The position numbers and the translations under genes are program-made. A DNA stretch of 64,000 bases from Paenibacillus sp. PL91. GTDB taxonomy: Bacteria; Bacillota; Bacilli; Paenibacillales; Paenibacillaceae. Below are positions 43,457-51,907 of this stretch, one piece after another. Numbering within the stretch: the first letter of the stretch is position 1; every line of letters begins with the position of its first letter. The notes under the pieces are model-generated. The model was not told the origin of the DNA, made no database searches, and worked only from the letters and a program-made list of their open reading frames with translations. Where the stretch lies: positions 1 to 64,000 of the forward strand of contig NZ_JABBYG020000021.1 in the NCBI RefSeq assembly GCF_012935325.2. The letters are read 5' to 3'.

Positions 43457-43547
43457 CAAAGTGCCCGTAAACTAATGTAGCTGCCGATCGGCGCCGGCAG
43501 CTTCATCCTGGTCATTTATTCAAATATCGTGTCCCGTTAGCTTAACG
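43457..43547 (+). repeat. Main repeat, complete but eroded copy
   Basis: Left arm CAAAGTGCCCGTAAACTAATG, hairpin TAGCTGCCGATCG...CCGGCAGCTT (43478-43503), right arm CAAATATCGTGTCCCG then TTAGCTTAACG (to 43547). It stands between an eroded hydrolase and a convergent small gene. Confidence 0.7.
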
Positions 43548-43560
43548 TTTGGGTCCAACC

Positions 43561-43860
43561 TCATTCGCTTGGTTGCTTAGAAATAACGGTCATACCATCG
43601 GCTTTATACCCTTCTTCTACATCCGCCCGAAAGGTAATCTGTACTGTTTCAGAGCTGTTATCTTTTGTAAGTACTTCTCCTTCTATCTTGAATTCAGTTA
43701 CAAGTTTATCAGAATTTATTATCGGTAGTACGCGAGCATTTCCGAAGAGAAAATCAGTGCGAGACCTATCTCTGAGGACGCATCTTATTTTCGTATGAAT
43801 GCCAAAATCACCTTCATCAAATGATAACACCTCGCCATTGGGATATTTTAATTTTCCCAA
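43561..43860 (-). CDS. Hypothetical beta-rich protein
   Basis: 99 residues; not recognised. It is mostly beta strands (GKLKYPNGEVLSFDEGDFG, EFKIEGEVLTKDNSSETVQI, TFRADVEEGYKADGMTVI), cytoplasmic by appearance. No clear ribosome site precedes the ATG at 43860, and main-repeat copies flank both ends, so the N-terminus may be lost. Confidence 0.4.
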   Translation of the reverse strand: MGKLKYPNGEVLSFDEGDFGIHTKIRCVLRDRSRTDFLFGNARVLPIINSDKLVTEFKIEGEVLTKDNSSETVQITFRADVEEGYKADGMTVISKQPSE

Positions 43861-43892
43861 TAAGCGGTATTAAATGCGTGCTAATTGTCTCA

Positions 43893-43977
43893 CTATCCTG
43901 CCCGTCGAAGTAGCCGATCATTGTGGTCGACTGCTTCCGTTTTTTTATTGAACTATCGTTCTCGGTTAGTTCAATCG
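43893..43977 (+). repeat. Main repeat, left arm cut short
   Basis: CTATCCTGCCCG (43893-43904) runs straight into the hairpin TCGAAGTAGCCGATC...GTCGACTGCTTC; the right arm TTGAACTATCGTTCTCGG then TTAGTTCAATC ends at 43977. The hairpin is a diverged copy of that at 102-132. Confidence 0.8.
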
Positions 43978-43985
43978 ACTAGACA

Positions 43986-44534
43986 TTATTGAACGTATTT
44001 TATTTTCCTCTCGGAATAAGTCTTTTCGTCTGCTGTTCCATATCCATACCCGTCTCTGATAATTTGATTAACGGGAACATGTAGGGTTAGGACAATTTTT
44101 CTTTTACGACCCTCCATTTCGGTAACGATAAAGAAGCAATTTACTCCGTTTATGTGATACTTGTCCTCCCTAAATACCTCATAGTTTACAGCCACATAAT
44201 AAATTTGAGGTTCGATAAATGTCTCGATATAACGTGTTGGTATATAAATTTTTCCGTATTCGTAGGGTATTTGCTTTGAAGAGACAATATGGGCTTTATT
44301 GATATTGAATAATCCAACCTTCTGGTTTTTATTTTGCTTGTTGTTTAAAAAGTTAATAATTAGGACATGTTGATCCTTAACCCACAAATCAGGTATGTCA
44401 GGCCATTTTTTTTCGTTTATTGAGTTGATGTAAATTGTAACTAAGTTTTCATCTAATTCATCACTTGCGAATGCTAAATTTGCTGTTAGCATGTTCAGCC
44501 ATAGTAAAAGTAATAACGATATATTGAGGGACTA
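43986..44534 (-). pseudogene. Secreted protein with its start lost
   Basis: From 44492 down it is open for 168 codons. Upstream codons in the same frame read NISLLLLLWLNMLTANLAFAS, a signal-peptide core that has no start codon before a stop at about 44537. Mature sequence: DELDENLVTIYINSINEKKW and HIVSSKQIPYEYGKIYIPT (beta-rich, family unknown). The 5' end joins the subtilase-HEAT relic, so this looks like a recombination joint. Translation from ATG 44492 would give a weak signal. Confidence 0.5.
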
Positions 44535-45409
44535 GTTCGGGGTCATGTGTTTTAATGAGTTGGGGTAAATCGTAAAATTTTCCAATAAACTCAATAACAT
44601 ACCATCGAATTGTCCAATGAGGGCTATCTGCTAATGGAATCCAATGATTTAGTTCCTTTTTGTCAGTATTTTGAAGTAAACCATGCAAGAACCAGGCGCG
44701 GACACTATTTTCTTGTTCAGCATTGAACCTATCCCAGTATTTTTCGCGTTCGGATTGGCCAACAGGCTCTCCTAATGAGTAAACTGCAATTTTCTAATAA
44801 TAGGATTAGGATCGTTTGAAAATTCCCATAGATCGTCTCGCGTATATTCTCCTTTTCTAATATTTCTGCTCATGTGGATTGCACGTTCGACAATTCCTGT
44901 TGTATCGGAGAGTTGGTTTTCGTTCTTCGTTTTACCTTTCAAAATAGCTTCAGATGCTCGTTGTACATTTATGATCGGCGCTAAGTTCTGATCTCCGGTC
45001 ATTTTATCTCCAAAACCAACCAACGCTTTTCTAAGCGTTAAATTGTCGATATACGGAAATCTAGATAACAAGTTTATACATGCTCCAGCTACTAATGTTG
45101 ATGCTGCAGAAGTGCCTGTATATATCGATTGTTGCCTCTCGTCTGAATCCCCTTCACAATATGGAATGATTATACGTGTGCGTGGAGCGCGTACGTCTGG
45201 TCTAAACTTGGATTATAGTTTTTATTAGTAATATCACTACAAGTTATTGAATCATTTTCTACAATCACATGCTTAAGACGGTTAGCCAGGTGCCCAATCG
45301 TTGGATGTGGCGATATATCGTCGATAATTATAACTCCAATGCCTTTCCCAGAGAATTGATCTGGTGGCTCGGAAAACCCTAATCTCATCCACGAGGGTTC
45401 AATGAACAC
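44530..45409 (-). pseudogene. Subtilase (S8) with HEAT-like C-terminus, degraded
   Basis: GTG 45409 after GAGGATGAGTT starts FIEPSWMRLGFSEPPDQFSG and GKGIGVIIIDDISPHPTIGHL with the catalytic Asp region. The His part is deleted. After a frameshift the Ser region follows (RAPRTRIIIPYCEGDSDERQ, YTGTSAASTLVAGACINLLS). Another shift leads to HEAT-like helices (NSVRAWFLHGLLQNTDKKEL, SPHWTIRWYVIEFIGKFYDL). The gene once encoded a protease with a C-terminal helical repeat domain; at least three lesions are visible. Confidence 0.8.
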
Positions 45410-45429
45410 AACTCATCCTCCTATTCTAA

Positions 45430-45630
45430 TTACCAAAGCTGCCCTTCCACGCCTGTATACTTCTGAAAATATTCTGATACTATCCACGACGCAAGGTTGT
45501 TGTGAGTGTATCGCTTCTGTCCGGCATCAATAGCCGATTTATAATAACAAATCTTATAATCCATTTTTTCCATGTATTTATTGAGTTCGGCAATCTTATC
45601 AAGAACAGCTTTTTTATGTTTTTCGGTCAC
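45430..45630 (-). pseudogene. C-terminal coiled coil of a MerR-family regulator
   Basis: Of the ORF, EKHKKAVLDKIAELNKYMEK and MDYKICYYKSAIDAG match the effector-end coiled coil found in MerR regulators (LxxLDxKIxYYE pattern). The DNA-binding half is missing. It follows the LRR gene by 10 nt on the minus strand. Confidence 0.6.
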
Positions 45631-45639
45631 TATGCCATA

Positions 45640-47061
45640 TTATTCCTCGAAAATAATGACCATATTCTTACTTCCCATATATTCTACAGAAGTATTTAAC
45701 TGCTCCGCCACAAATCGTACTGGGACGAACGCGCTGCCGTTCTTCAGAAGTAAAGGAGCGTCTTGCATCACCGTTTGCTGGTTCACCTTGACCTGCCCGT
45801 TCCCCACAATCCAACGAATTGTTTTACTTTCCTTTTGAATCGTCACCTCTTTGGTGGTCTGGTTCCAGTTCACGTTTGCCCCAAGTTTCTCGGAGATGAA
45901 ACGAATCGGCACATAGGTACGACCCGATAGCATAAATGGCGCTGCAGAAATTTGGTAAGGGCTGTCCCCCACATAGGCAGTACGGCTGCCAATGACCAAA
46001 CGCTGTGTCTTATGCTGAGTTCCGTAGTAACGATCCGCATTCACTTTATTGAATAATTTGTTTGTTTTGCTGCCTTGGCTTAAATCCAAGTAGTTGTCGC
46101 TCAAGTGCAGTTCGTAGCGTTCCGCACCCGTATCCCAATGAAAACCAAATTCAATGTGTTGAATCGGCTCCAAATCCCACACCCGATTGTTGTTCAAATC
46201 TAGAGTTCCAAGAAGTTTCAAATTTTTTAACGGTTCCAAATTCCACACTCGATTGTTGCTTAAGTAGAGGGAACTCAGCTTGTTCAAATGGGTTAACGGT
46301 TCTAAATCTTTAATCTTGTTGGATGATAAATCTAATCCAGACAAGCTAGTTAATTTCGCTAAAGGAGCAAGACTCTCGATATTATTGTTACTGGCAGTGA
46401 GCCACCCGAGATTGTAAAATCCTTCTAGCGGCTTAAGATCAGAAACCTGGTTGCTGTCAATCGCGAGATGGATCAAACTTTTGGGTAGCATCCGAAGCTG
46501 AGAAAGATCCCTGATTTTATTGTTAGATACGTTAAGATATGCCAGCTCTTTTATATTGCTAAGTGGAGCTATGTCTTCTATCGCATTGTGATCAGCGTCC
46601 AACTCGTTTAGATGGGGCAGCTGTTTCACTAAGTCTAGCGATGAAATCTGATTATAGCTAATTGATAGATATTTGATCTCCTTCAGAAGTGACAATTCCT
46701 CGATTGATTTGATTTTATTTCCTTTGAGGCTGAGAGTATGAATCTTTGAAAGTTTCTTAAGCGGTGTAAGATCCGTAATTTCATTCCCATTTAAACTAAG
46801 TTGTGTGATATTGACGGCATACTCCAATCCCCGCAGATCCTTAATTCCTCTACCTTCCAAATATACGACGGTAAGAGATTCTAAATCCGCTTTAGTAAGC
46901 GATTCATCGTCTTTTTTACCTAACCACGATTTAATCGCTTGTTCTAAATTAGGATCCTGGAAAACTACAGCCTGTTGGCTAGAAGCCTCCATGTAAGCTT
47001 GTCCTGGAAAACCCAAACATAGGATGAAAATAATTAAAAATCCAGCAAGCTGTTTCTTCAT
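45640..47061 (-). CDS. Secreted leucine-rich-repeat protein with copper-amine-oxidase-like tail
   Basis: 473 residues. Signal peptide LAGFLIIFILCLGFPGQAYM. About 12 internalin-type 22-residue LRRs run from residue about 55 to 320 (LSLNGNEITDLTPLKKLSKI pattern). The C-terminus (about 350-470) is a copper amine oxidase N1-like module (MLSGRTYVPIRFISEKLGAN, NGSAFVPVRFVAEQLNTSVE). This module is a cell-surface anchor or binding piece in Paenibacillus. ATG 47061 follows GAAGGAATG. Likely an adhesion or scaffold protein outside the cell. Confidence 0.9.
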   Translation of the reverse strand: MKKQLAGFLIIFILCLGFPGQAYMEASSQQAVVFQDPNLEQAIKSWLGKKDDESLTKADLESLTVVYLEGRGIKDLRGLEYAVNITQLSLNGNEITDLTPLKKLSKIHTLSLKGNKIKSIEELSLLKEIKYLSISYNQISSLDLVKQLPHLNELDADHNAIEDIAPLSNIKELAYLNVSNNKIRDLSQLRMLPKSLIHLAIDSNQVSDLKPLEGFYNLGWLTASNNNIESLAPLAKLTSLSGLDLSSNKIKDLEPLTHLNKLSSLYLSNNRVWNLEPLKNLKLLGTLDLNNNRVWDLEPIQHIEFGFHWDTGAERYELHLSDNYLDLSQGSKTNKLFNKVNADRYYGTQHKTQRLVIGSRTAYVGDSPYQISAAPFMLSGRTYVPIRFISEKLGANVNWNQTTKEVTIQKESKTIRWIVGNGQVKVNQQTVMQDAPLLLKNGSAFVPVRFVAEQLNTSVEYMGSKNMVIIFEE

Positions 47062-47287
47062 TCTGACCATTCCTTCTCATGATGATTGTATATTGTTGAC
47101 TTGCAGAATAACCGCTACAAACCAGCCTATTTTAATTATAACACCTTAGTTCTTCTAAAAATAAGAAAAATAACGGAACAATACCATCATAATTAATATG
47201 TATCATTAATATGGGTGTAAAGAAAAGGGAACTCAGAATTCAACTACCTCTTGACGGTTGATTGGAACCACTTGTAAGCAAGAGCTA

Positions 47288-47385
47288 AATTAACCTGCCC
47301 TTTAGTTCAACAAAAAAGCAACCGAACGTTATACGCCGGCTACTGTCGCATTGTTACGCTATAGTACCCGTTAGCGTAACAATGC
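47288..47385 (+). repeat. Main repeat, complete copy with a weak hairpin
   Basis: Left arm AATTAACCTGCCCTTTAG then TTCAAC, a weak GCAACCGAACG...GCCGGCTAC stem, right arm ATTGTTACGCTATAGTACC then CGTTAGCGTAAC. It is placed in a 370-bp region without other signals. Confidence 0.65.
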
Positions 47386-47432
47386 TTTCCGACTATTGAA
47401 AATAAATTGTGTACTTTTAATTACATTGTACT

Positions 47433-48014
47433 TTATTGTCTAGGTTTGAAAAATTCGGCTATTTCTTTTGGTAATTCACTCTCCCACATAGGCATACCAT
47501 ATTGACTGTCTTTCTCGGAGATAGGATATTTGTATCCTAATGAAGCATCTGTTAATAAAATCACATGATATTGAGGTGAATTATCAACTCTAAATTCATT
47601 AGGCTGCCCTTTTTGTTCAAAAAGAGAAACAAACTTTTGAACATCTTGCCCTTGGATATTATTGATTAATTCCATTTCCTTATAAATTTTTATCTGGTTT
47701 ACCCTTGAATACGAAATATCCTGTGGAGGAGAAATTGGCATTCCACCGCCTTTGTACTCTCCATAAACACTGAACCCCGTAAAACTTTCTTTGTCTTTAA
47801 CGGCTATAAAACTATGATTAGAAAATCCCTCAATCTCAAAAACGGCATTTCCCTTGCCCAAATGACGAGATTTTTCAACTGAACCAATCTTTTTAATTTT
47901 TGAAGTATCAGTAATTGTAAATTCCCAATGGTTTATATAGTATTTATTCTCAAAGTTTAAATCATTAGCATATAAACCATTGCCTTTATCTATTTTAGCT
48001 GAACAACTTATCAT
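47433..48014 (-). pseudogene. Lipoprotein with lost start codon
   Basis: From ATG 48014 the frame gives 193 residues that open MISCSAKIDKGNG, with a lipobox-like LLMISC. The preceding codons in frame, RKIAAVLTILL, complete a signal peptide, but where ATG should stand the codon is TAG, inside GTTAGCGG, the core of the main repeat. Mature part: beta-rich (HWEFTITDTSKIKKIGSV, YHVILLTDASLGYKYPI); unknown family. It may be expressed weakly from an internal ATG but would be poorly exported. Confidence 0.5.
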
Positions 48015-48037
48015 TAATAAAATAGTTAAAACGGCTG

Positions 48038-48433
48038 CTATTTTCCGCTAACAGATCTTTCCATCCCGGCTTGTTCTTGCGCGCTATACTCCCAATCTCT
48101 CATAGCACACATGACACCGTTACGGTACGTCTTAACCTTTACGCCCATATAACCTGTTGGAACATTGATTGAAGCATTTCCAACGATGCCCTTTCCTGTA
48201 ATAATTGGAGCAGAATCATTAAAAAGCTCTCCACCATTATAATAATGGTAACCCATAACCGGACCGTAAATTTTTCCAGGGCTGACTACTTTCGCTGCAT
48301 GTACAATAGATGGGAGTGTTCCAATCATAATCCCCATCATGAAAACGCCGATGACGGTCCTAATTCGCATCCCCTTCTTCAACGATTTGTTCTGCTTTTC
48401 TACAGGTTGTAGTTCAACTTCTCTAGTCGACAT
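48038..48433 (-). CDS. Exported hypothetical protein, probably truncated
   Basis: 131 residues. A basic N-terminus is followed by the hydrophobic segment TVIGVFMMGIMIGTLPSIVHA with an AxA-like site; then a small beta-rich domain (GKIYGPVMGYHYYNGGELFN, ASINVPTGYMGVKVKTYRNG). It ends SVSGK within main-repeat-like DNA and overlaps the lipoprotein signal in another frame. ATG 48433 follows AGGAAAG. The family is unknown. The abrupt end suggests a joint with the next gene. Confidence 0.5.
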   Translation of the reverse strand: MSTREVELQPVEKQNKSLKKGMRIRTVIGVFMMGIMIGTLPSIVHAAKVVSPGKIYGPVMGYHYYNGGELFNDSAPIITGKGIVGNASINVPTGYMGVKVKTYRNGVMCAMRDWEYSAQEQAGMERSVSGK

Positions 48434-49068
48434 TGGACAACCATTCTTTCCTATAATTGTATCAAACAAATGAAATATACCAATTTATGTATGTCGAAGT
48501 AACCTGTATTTGTCGAATGGGAAAAATGGTCGTAGCGACACAGATCGATTGACTCTACAAGTTCTAAGCGGATTCGTCCATTATAGACGTACTTGGGGAG
48601 AGAATTGTTCAATGGCTGGTGTTTGTTTTACAAGACAGCCACAGTCTTGCAGCATTCAAAGCAGCCTAACAGCTGAAACCTTTCACCACAAGCCCCCCTT
48701 CCAGACATAGGACGCGAACGAAGGGCACGCCGTCGCTGTTGTAACTCGAGCACCTAGTTTCCGAATGCGGAGGGCGATGGCGGCCAACTACTGCAGCTCG
48801 GGCGCCGGAATACGAATTGTGTTTCGGGTCACCAATGAAGTGGTAGATATACTACGGATCGTTTATGTTCTTACTATTGAGCGACGTACGCGTGATATGG
48901 CTTTTAAAATCGCTCATGGAAGATTAAAGGTTTATCGGAAGCTTACTGAGGAATACGCTTCCGAAGTGCGATTCGATTACCTTCAAAAGCTTGAAACCTT
49001 CCCTTCTGTATAACCCGTAATGTCGTTAATTACTTAATAGTTATCACTTATAAATGATTAATGATATT
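48434..49068. other. Intergenic region, no supported gene
   Basis: A plus-strand frame ending at 49013 (last part MAFKIAHGRLKVYRKLTEEY) has no ribosome site or known family. It may be a gene tail, but this cannot be supported. Confidence 0.35.
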
Positions 49069-49110
49069 AAAAGAGACGCTTAGATTAGGTATCTGAGCGT
49101 CTCTTTTTTA
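49069..49110. terminator. Bidirectional terminator
   Basis: AAAAGAGACGCTTAGAT...ATCTGAGCGTCTCTTTT, a 17-bp near-perfect stem with A/T tails, 30 bp after the P-domain gene. Confidence 0.85.
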
Positions 49111-49139
49111 ATGTCGTTAATCAGTTAATTCTAACTCAC

Positions 49140-49952
49140 TTACAATGGAGTAAATGTACACACTTCGTTATCGGTCGTGATGGTCAATGACCACCCTCCG
49201 GCAATATTACCGGATCCGGGAACATCATCATCAAAAACATAAAGGTCCCATGCGCCATTCGGGGTCATCCCAATAAAATTGAAAAGCCTGACAAATACGG
49301 ATGAAGCGGGTGCAGGAGCAGGGAGATTTTCTACTATACCTTGGTAGTTCGTTGGCTTAAATGTGCCCGAAACGATTTGTCCTAATTGCGGAAGGAAATT
49401 TGCTGCATCGTCATCGAACGTCAGTGTGACGTTGACTAAATCAAGAGAGCCTCCCGCATCGGACATGAGGATTGTATTTGTTATACCATTTGAGCCGACA
49501 AGTAATATGTCCAGATCTTCCGGGTTAGGGTGGTTCATATTGAAAAGTGTTACCGTTACCTTCGCAATCGTACCTGTCATACCAGTGACGGCAATGGTGG
49601 ACGGGTAAGGATCGGCTATTCCTTGAACCGGTATTGTTATTGGATCGGTATTTACAAACGTAGCTGTGGTGCTGACGGTACTGTTGCACACCCTTTGAAA
49701 CGGCCCGATGGTCAGAGTGGGGTCGACGTTAATGATTGGATTCACATTAATCGGAGTAGGGTCGACGTTAATGATTGGATTCACATTAATCGGAGTCGGA
49801 TCGACGTTAATGATTGGATTCACATTAACCGGAGTAGGGTCGACGTTAATGATTGGATTCACATTAACCGGAGTCGGATCAACAATAACACGACGTTCTT
49901 TCTTCGACGTTTTCTTGCGGCATAGTCTTATTTTCTTAGGCAGACATCCCAT
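49140..49952 (-). CDS. P-domain protein with N-terminal tandem repeats
   Basis: 270 residues. A basic N-terminus (LPKKIRLCRKKTSKKERR) is followed by four copies of a 13-residue Pro/Asn/Val repeat (DPTPVNVNPIINV). A proprotein-convertase P-like beta domain (about 110-268) follows: VTGMTGTIAKVTVTLFNMNH, EDLDILLVGSNG, MTPNGAWDLYVFDDD, ADGGWSLTI-type end (IAGGWSLTI). No protease domain and no cleavable signal are seen. ATG 49952 sits 10 nt after GGAGG. It is probably a surface or spore-coat beta protein. Confidence 0.8.
   Translation of the reverse strand: MGCLPKKIRLCRKKTSKKERRVIVDPTPVNVNPIINVDPTPVNVNPIINVDPTPINVNPIINVDPTPINVNPIINVDPTLTIGPFQRVCNSTVSTTATFVNTDPITIPVQGIADPYPSTIAVTGMTGTIAKVTVTLFNMNHPNPEDLDILLVGSNGITNTILMSDAGGSLDLVNVTLTFDDDAANFLPQLGQIVSGTFKPTNYQGIVENLPAPAPASSVFVRLFNFIGMTPNGAWDLYVFDDDVPGSGNIAGGWSLTITTDNEVCTFTPL
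49715..49880 (-). repeat. Four tandem 39-bp units within the P-domain gene
   Basis: Each unit contains GTCGACGTTAATGATTGG and CACATTAATCGGAGT and encodes 13 residues. The units are nearly identical at DNA level (changes only at two positions), so they expanded recently and copy number may vary. Confidence 0.9.
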
Positions 49953-50164
49953 CCGCATATCACCTCCCATGATTCTTGTAACGTCACATCATATGTTTAT
50001 AGTCATGTGAAAGATTGGACGGGAATCTAAAGGTAAGTAGACTGTTACCCTATTTAAATAAAAATAGGTGATATACCTTAGAGACATGTCTCGATCTAAT
50101 TTTACTGTCCGGGTGGAAGGTCTGTTAACAATGATTTAACGCTTGTTTAGAACCCATAAGAAAA

Positions 50165-50200
50165 AGGAAAGCTGCCGAATTGTGCCGGCAGCTTCAGAAA
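50165..50200. terminator. Hairpin identical in style to the main-repeat stem
   Basis: AAGCTGCCG-AATTGTG-CCGGCAGCTT (about 50169-50194) without arms. It lies in a 500-bp stretch without genes. Confidence 0.5.
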
Positions 50201-50428
50201 ACCATCACTAGTACAGACGCTTCGAAAAACAACGGCCAATAACCTTTAAGTAAATCAGCTGTTTGCACAATTGACCGCGATGGAGCTGAAGAAAATCGAG
50301 AACAATCTTTAAAAGGAAGGATTCGATCGTGACGAATGGCCGATGGCCATGTGTGCTGAAGGCGGCGAAGGTGCTGACATTGCATATGTTACTCACGCAG
50401 ATAATCTAAAGTTTTTCCAAACAAAAAA

Positions 50429-50465
50429 GAAACCTTGAAAGGTAATGACACCAATCAAGGTTTCT
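50429..50465 (-). terminator. Terminator of the 50470 gene
   Basis: AGAAACCTTGA and TCAAGGTTTCT perfect 11-bp stem with T-rich flank on the minus strand (AAAAAAG read in reverse). Confidence 0.75.
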
Positions 50466-50469
50466 AGGG

Positions 50470-50778
50470 TTATATCCCAATAATTCCGTCAGCTAGATCC
50501 TTCCAATATCCTGTCGGAATTTCGTATTTCGTACCCCCTTTAGGTAATTCAAGTATTTTATCTACTAGATTCCGCTTTAATCTTAGTCCAGATTCATTGT
50601 CATCAATTTGTAGTTCTAAAACTGGGTACCAACCACTTTTTGATATATTCTCCATACTCGTTATTGATTTTTGAGTGAAATCCTCTAATGCCTCCAACAA
50701 ATTATCAAATGAGTTGTAATATACCCTTATTTCCAATCCTCCTTCATCATATTCATACATAGTGCGGATAATTGGCAT
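50470..50778 (-). CDS. Hypothetical small acidic protein
   Basis: 102 residues, no signal peptide; the family is not recognised. It has alternating strands and one long helix (NSFDNLLEALEDFTQKSITS), then WYPVLELQIDDNESGLRLKR. ATG at 50778 has AGGAG 15 nt upstream, rather far; MYEYDEGG at 50760 is an alternative. It has its own terminator. The profile resembles small immunity proteins, but there is no toxin gene next to it. Confidence 0.55.
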   Translation of the reverse strand: MPIIRTMYEYDEGGLEIRVYYNSFDNLLEALEDFTQKSITSMENISKSGWYPVLELQIDDNESGLRLKRNLVDKILELPKGGTKYEIPTGYWKDLADGIIGI

Positions 50779-50851
50779 GATTAGGATTAAGAACTCCTGG
50801 ATGGACTGGAAGGGTTACGCCCTCTTAAAAAACTTTCAAATGAAGAATAGG

Positions 50852-50990
50852 TACTTAGCGTACGTTTTTCGCGTTTTGTCGGCCGGTACCCTCCATTATA
50901 AAAGTCGATTATCCTTAGCGTAGGAAAATTTTATTACTGGAATTTATTGTCTTAGCGTGGGTTTTACGTCATTTGGTTGGCGGTACCCCA
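50852..50990 (+). repeat. Short direct repeats with GGTACCC
   Basis: Two degenerate copies, CTTAGCGTACGTTTTTCGCG...GGCCGGTACCCTCC (50858-50897) and CTTAGCGTGGGTTTTACGTC...GGCGGTACCCC (50951-50991), plus a partial CCTTAGCGTAGG (50916). They are not the main repeat. The meaning is unknown. Confidence 0.5.
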
Positions 50991-51081
50991 GATAACCAAT
51001 GGGATACTTAAAATGTTATTTAGTCGCTGTCTTTTTACAATTATCGGTCCTCATTAATTGTGAAATAATGCTGACTACTAG

Positions 51082-51175
51082 GCTAAACTGCCCGTTAGCG
51101 TAATGAAGCAGCCGATCATTGTGGTCGGCTGCTTCCGTGTTTTTTTTGAACTATCGTTACCCGTTAGTTCAATCA
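51082..51175 (+). repeat. Main repeat, complete copy
   Basis: Left arm CTAAACTGCCCGTTAGCG then TAATG, hairpin 51105-51135 identical to that at 102-132, and right arm TTGAACTATCGTTACCCG then TTAGTTCAATC. Two copies 51 kb apart share the whole hairpin sequence, so one is a recent copy of the other or of a common source. Confidence 0.88.
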
Positions 51176-51218
51176 TATCGTTGTGCTACAGCCCCCTATT
51201 AGGGTAGCACTAATTTAA

Positions 51219-51788
51219 CTACGGCCTGAAATTGCTGCTCGATCGATTCGTCAAGATAGCGCTCGCGATAATACTGAAGAGATGCTCAGCTCGTGGCGCA
51301 GACGAGGGCTGGTTGCTGAGCCACGCAAGCGCAGCAGCTAGCGAGAACAGGTCATCACCATCCATGTCAGTACGCGCCAAGCCCTCGGCCTGAGCGCGAG
51401 CGAGAAGTCGCGTGCCTGCCGTGCGCATCGTGACGCATGAAGCATGGAGTGCGGACTCCGTGTCCTCCTTGGCTGCCATCATCGCGTCCACAACACCTTG
51501 ATAGTTGCCCGTGAATGCAACGACGTCGTGTAGCCACGACACGAGTGCATCATCGGGTGAACTCGCAGTTTCGAGCTCACGTGCCTTTGTCGTAAACTCG
51601 TCGAAATTTGCGCGGAGCAAAGCTTCGAGCAGCGCCTCTCTCGTCGGGAAATGACGATACAGAGTGCCGAGCCCGACACCAGCTCTGCGAGCGATTTCGC
51701 GCAGCGATGCATCGACGCCGTGCTCGGTTACAACGACGCTCGCGACTGCGAGTATGTGTTCATAGTTTTTCTTCGCATCGGCTCTCAT
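51219..51788 (-). CDS. TetR-family repressor
   Basis: 189 residues. TetR HTH: HILAVASVVVTEHGVDASLR, EIARRAGVGLGTLYRHFPTR. ATG 51788 follows AAGGAGG; the upstream 25 codons run through the operators. GC is much higher than in the neighbourhood (roughly 58% by eye), like that of the adjacent oxidoreductase, which points to acquisition from a GC-rich donor. It represses the divergent oxidoreductase and itself through GGAGCAGTGCTCC-type sites. Confidence 0.92.
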   Translation of the reverse strand: MRADAKKNYEHILAVASVVVTEHGVDASLREIARRAGVGLGTLYRHFPTREALLEALLRANFDEFTTKARELETASSPDDALVSWLHDVVAFTGNYQGVVDAMMAAKEDTESALHASCVTMRTAGTRLLARAQAEGLARTDMDGDDLFSLAAALAWLSNQPSSAPRAEHLFSIIASAILTNRSSSNFRP

Positions 51789-51799
51789 ATGATTCCTCC

Positions 51800-51870
51800 T
51801 TGACATCCGGAGCAGTGCTCCGTATAATCTTAAACGGAACAGTGATCCGATTATGTGAAGCACTGCTCCG
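51800..51870 (+). promoter_or_regulatory. Promoter with three TetR operators
   Basis: TTGACA (51800-51805), 17 bp, TATAAT (51823-51828) is a consensus SigA promoter for the oxidoreductase. CGGAGCA-G-TGCTCCG (51808-51822) fills its spacer; CGGAACA-G-TGATCCG (51835-51849) and TGAAGCACTGCTCCG (51856-51870) follow at 27 and 21 bp centre to centre. These are three versions of one 15-bp palindrome. Confidence 0.85.
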
Positions 51871-51907
51871 GTAAGTATAACTCATCTGCAGGAAAGGAGA
51901 AAGCAAG

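Noticed and set aside
48765..49013. 82-codon plus-strand frame
   Set aside because: Only the last 40 residues look protein-like and no start is supported; not enough to call.
49530..50010. Plus-strand frames with repeated VGSTLMIGFTL / DVNDWIHINRSR peptides
   Set aside because: They are translations of the complementary strand of the 39-bp repeats in the P-domain gene.
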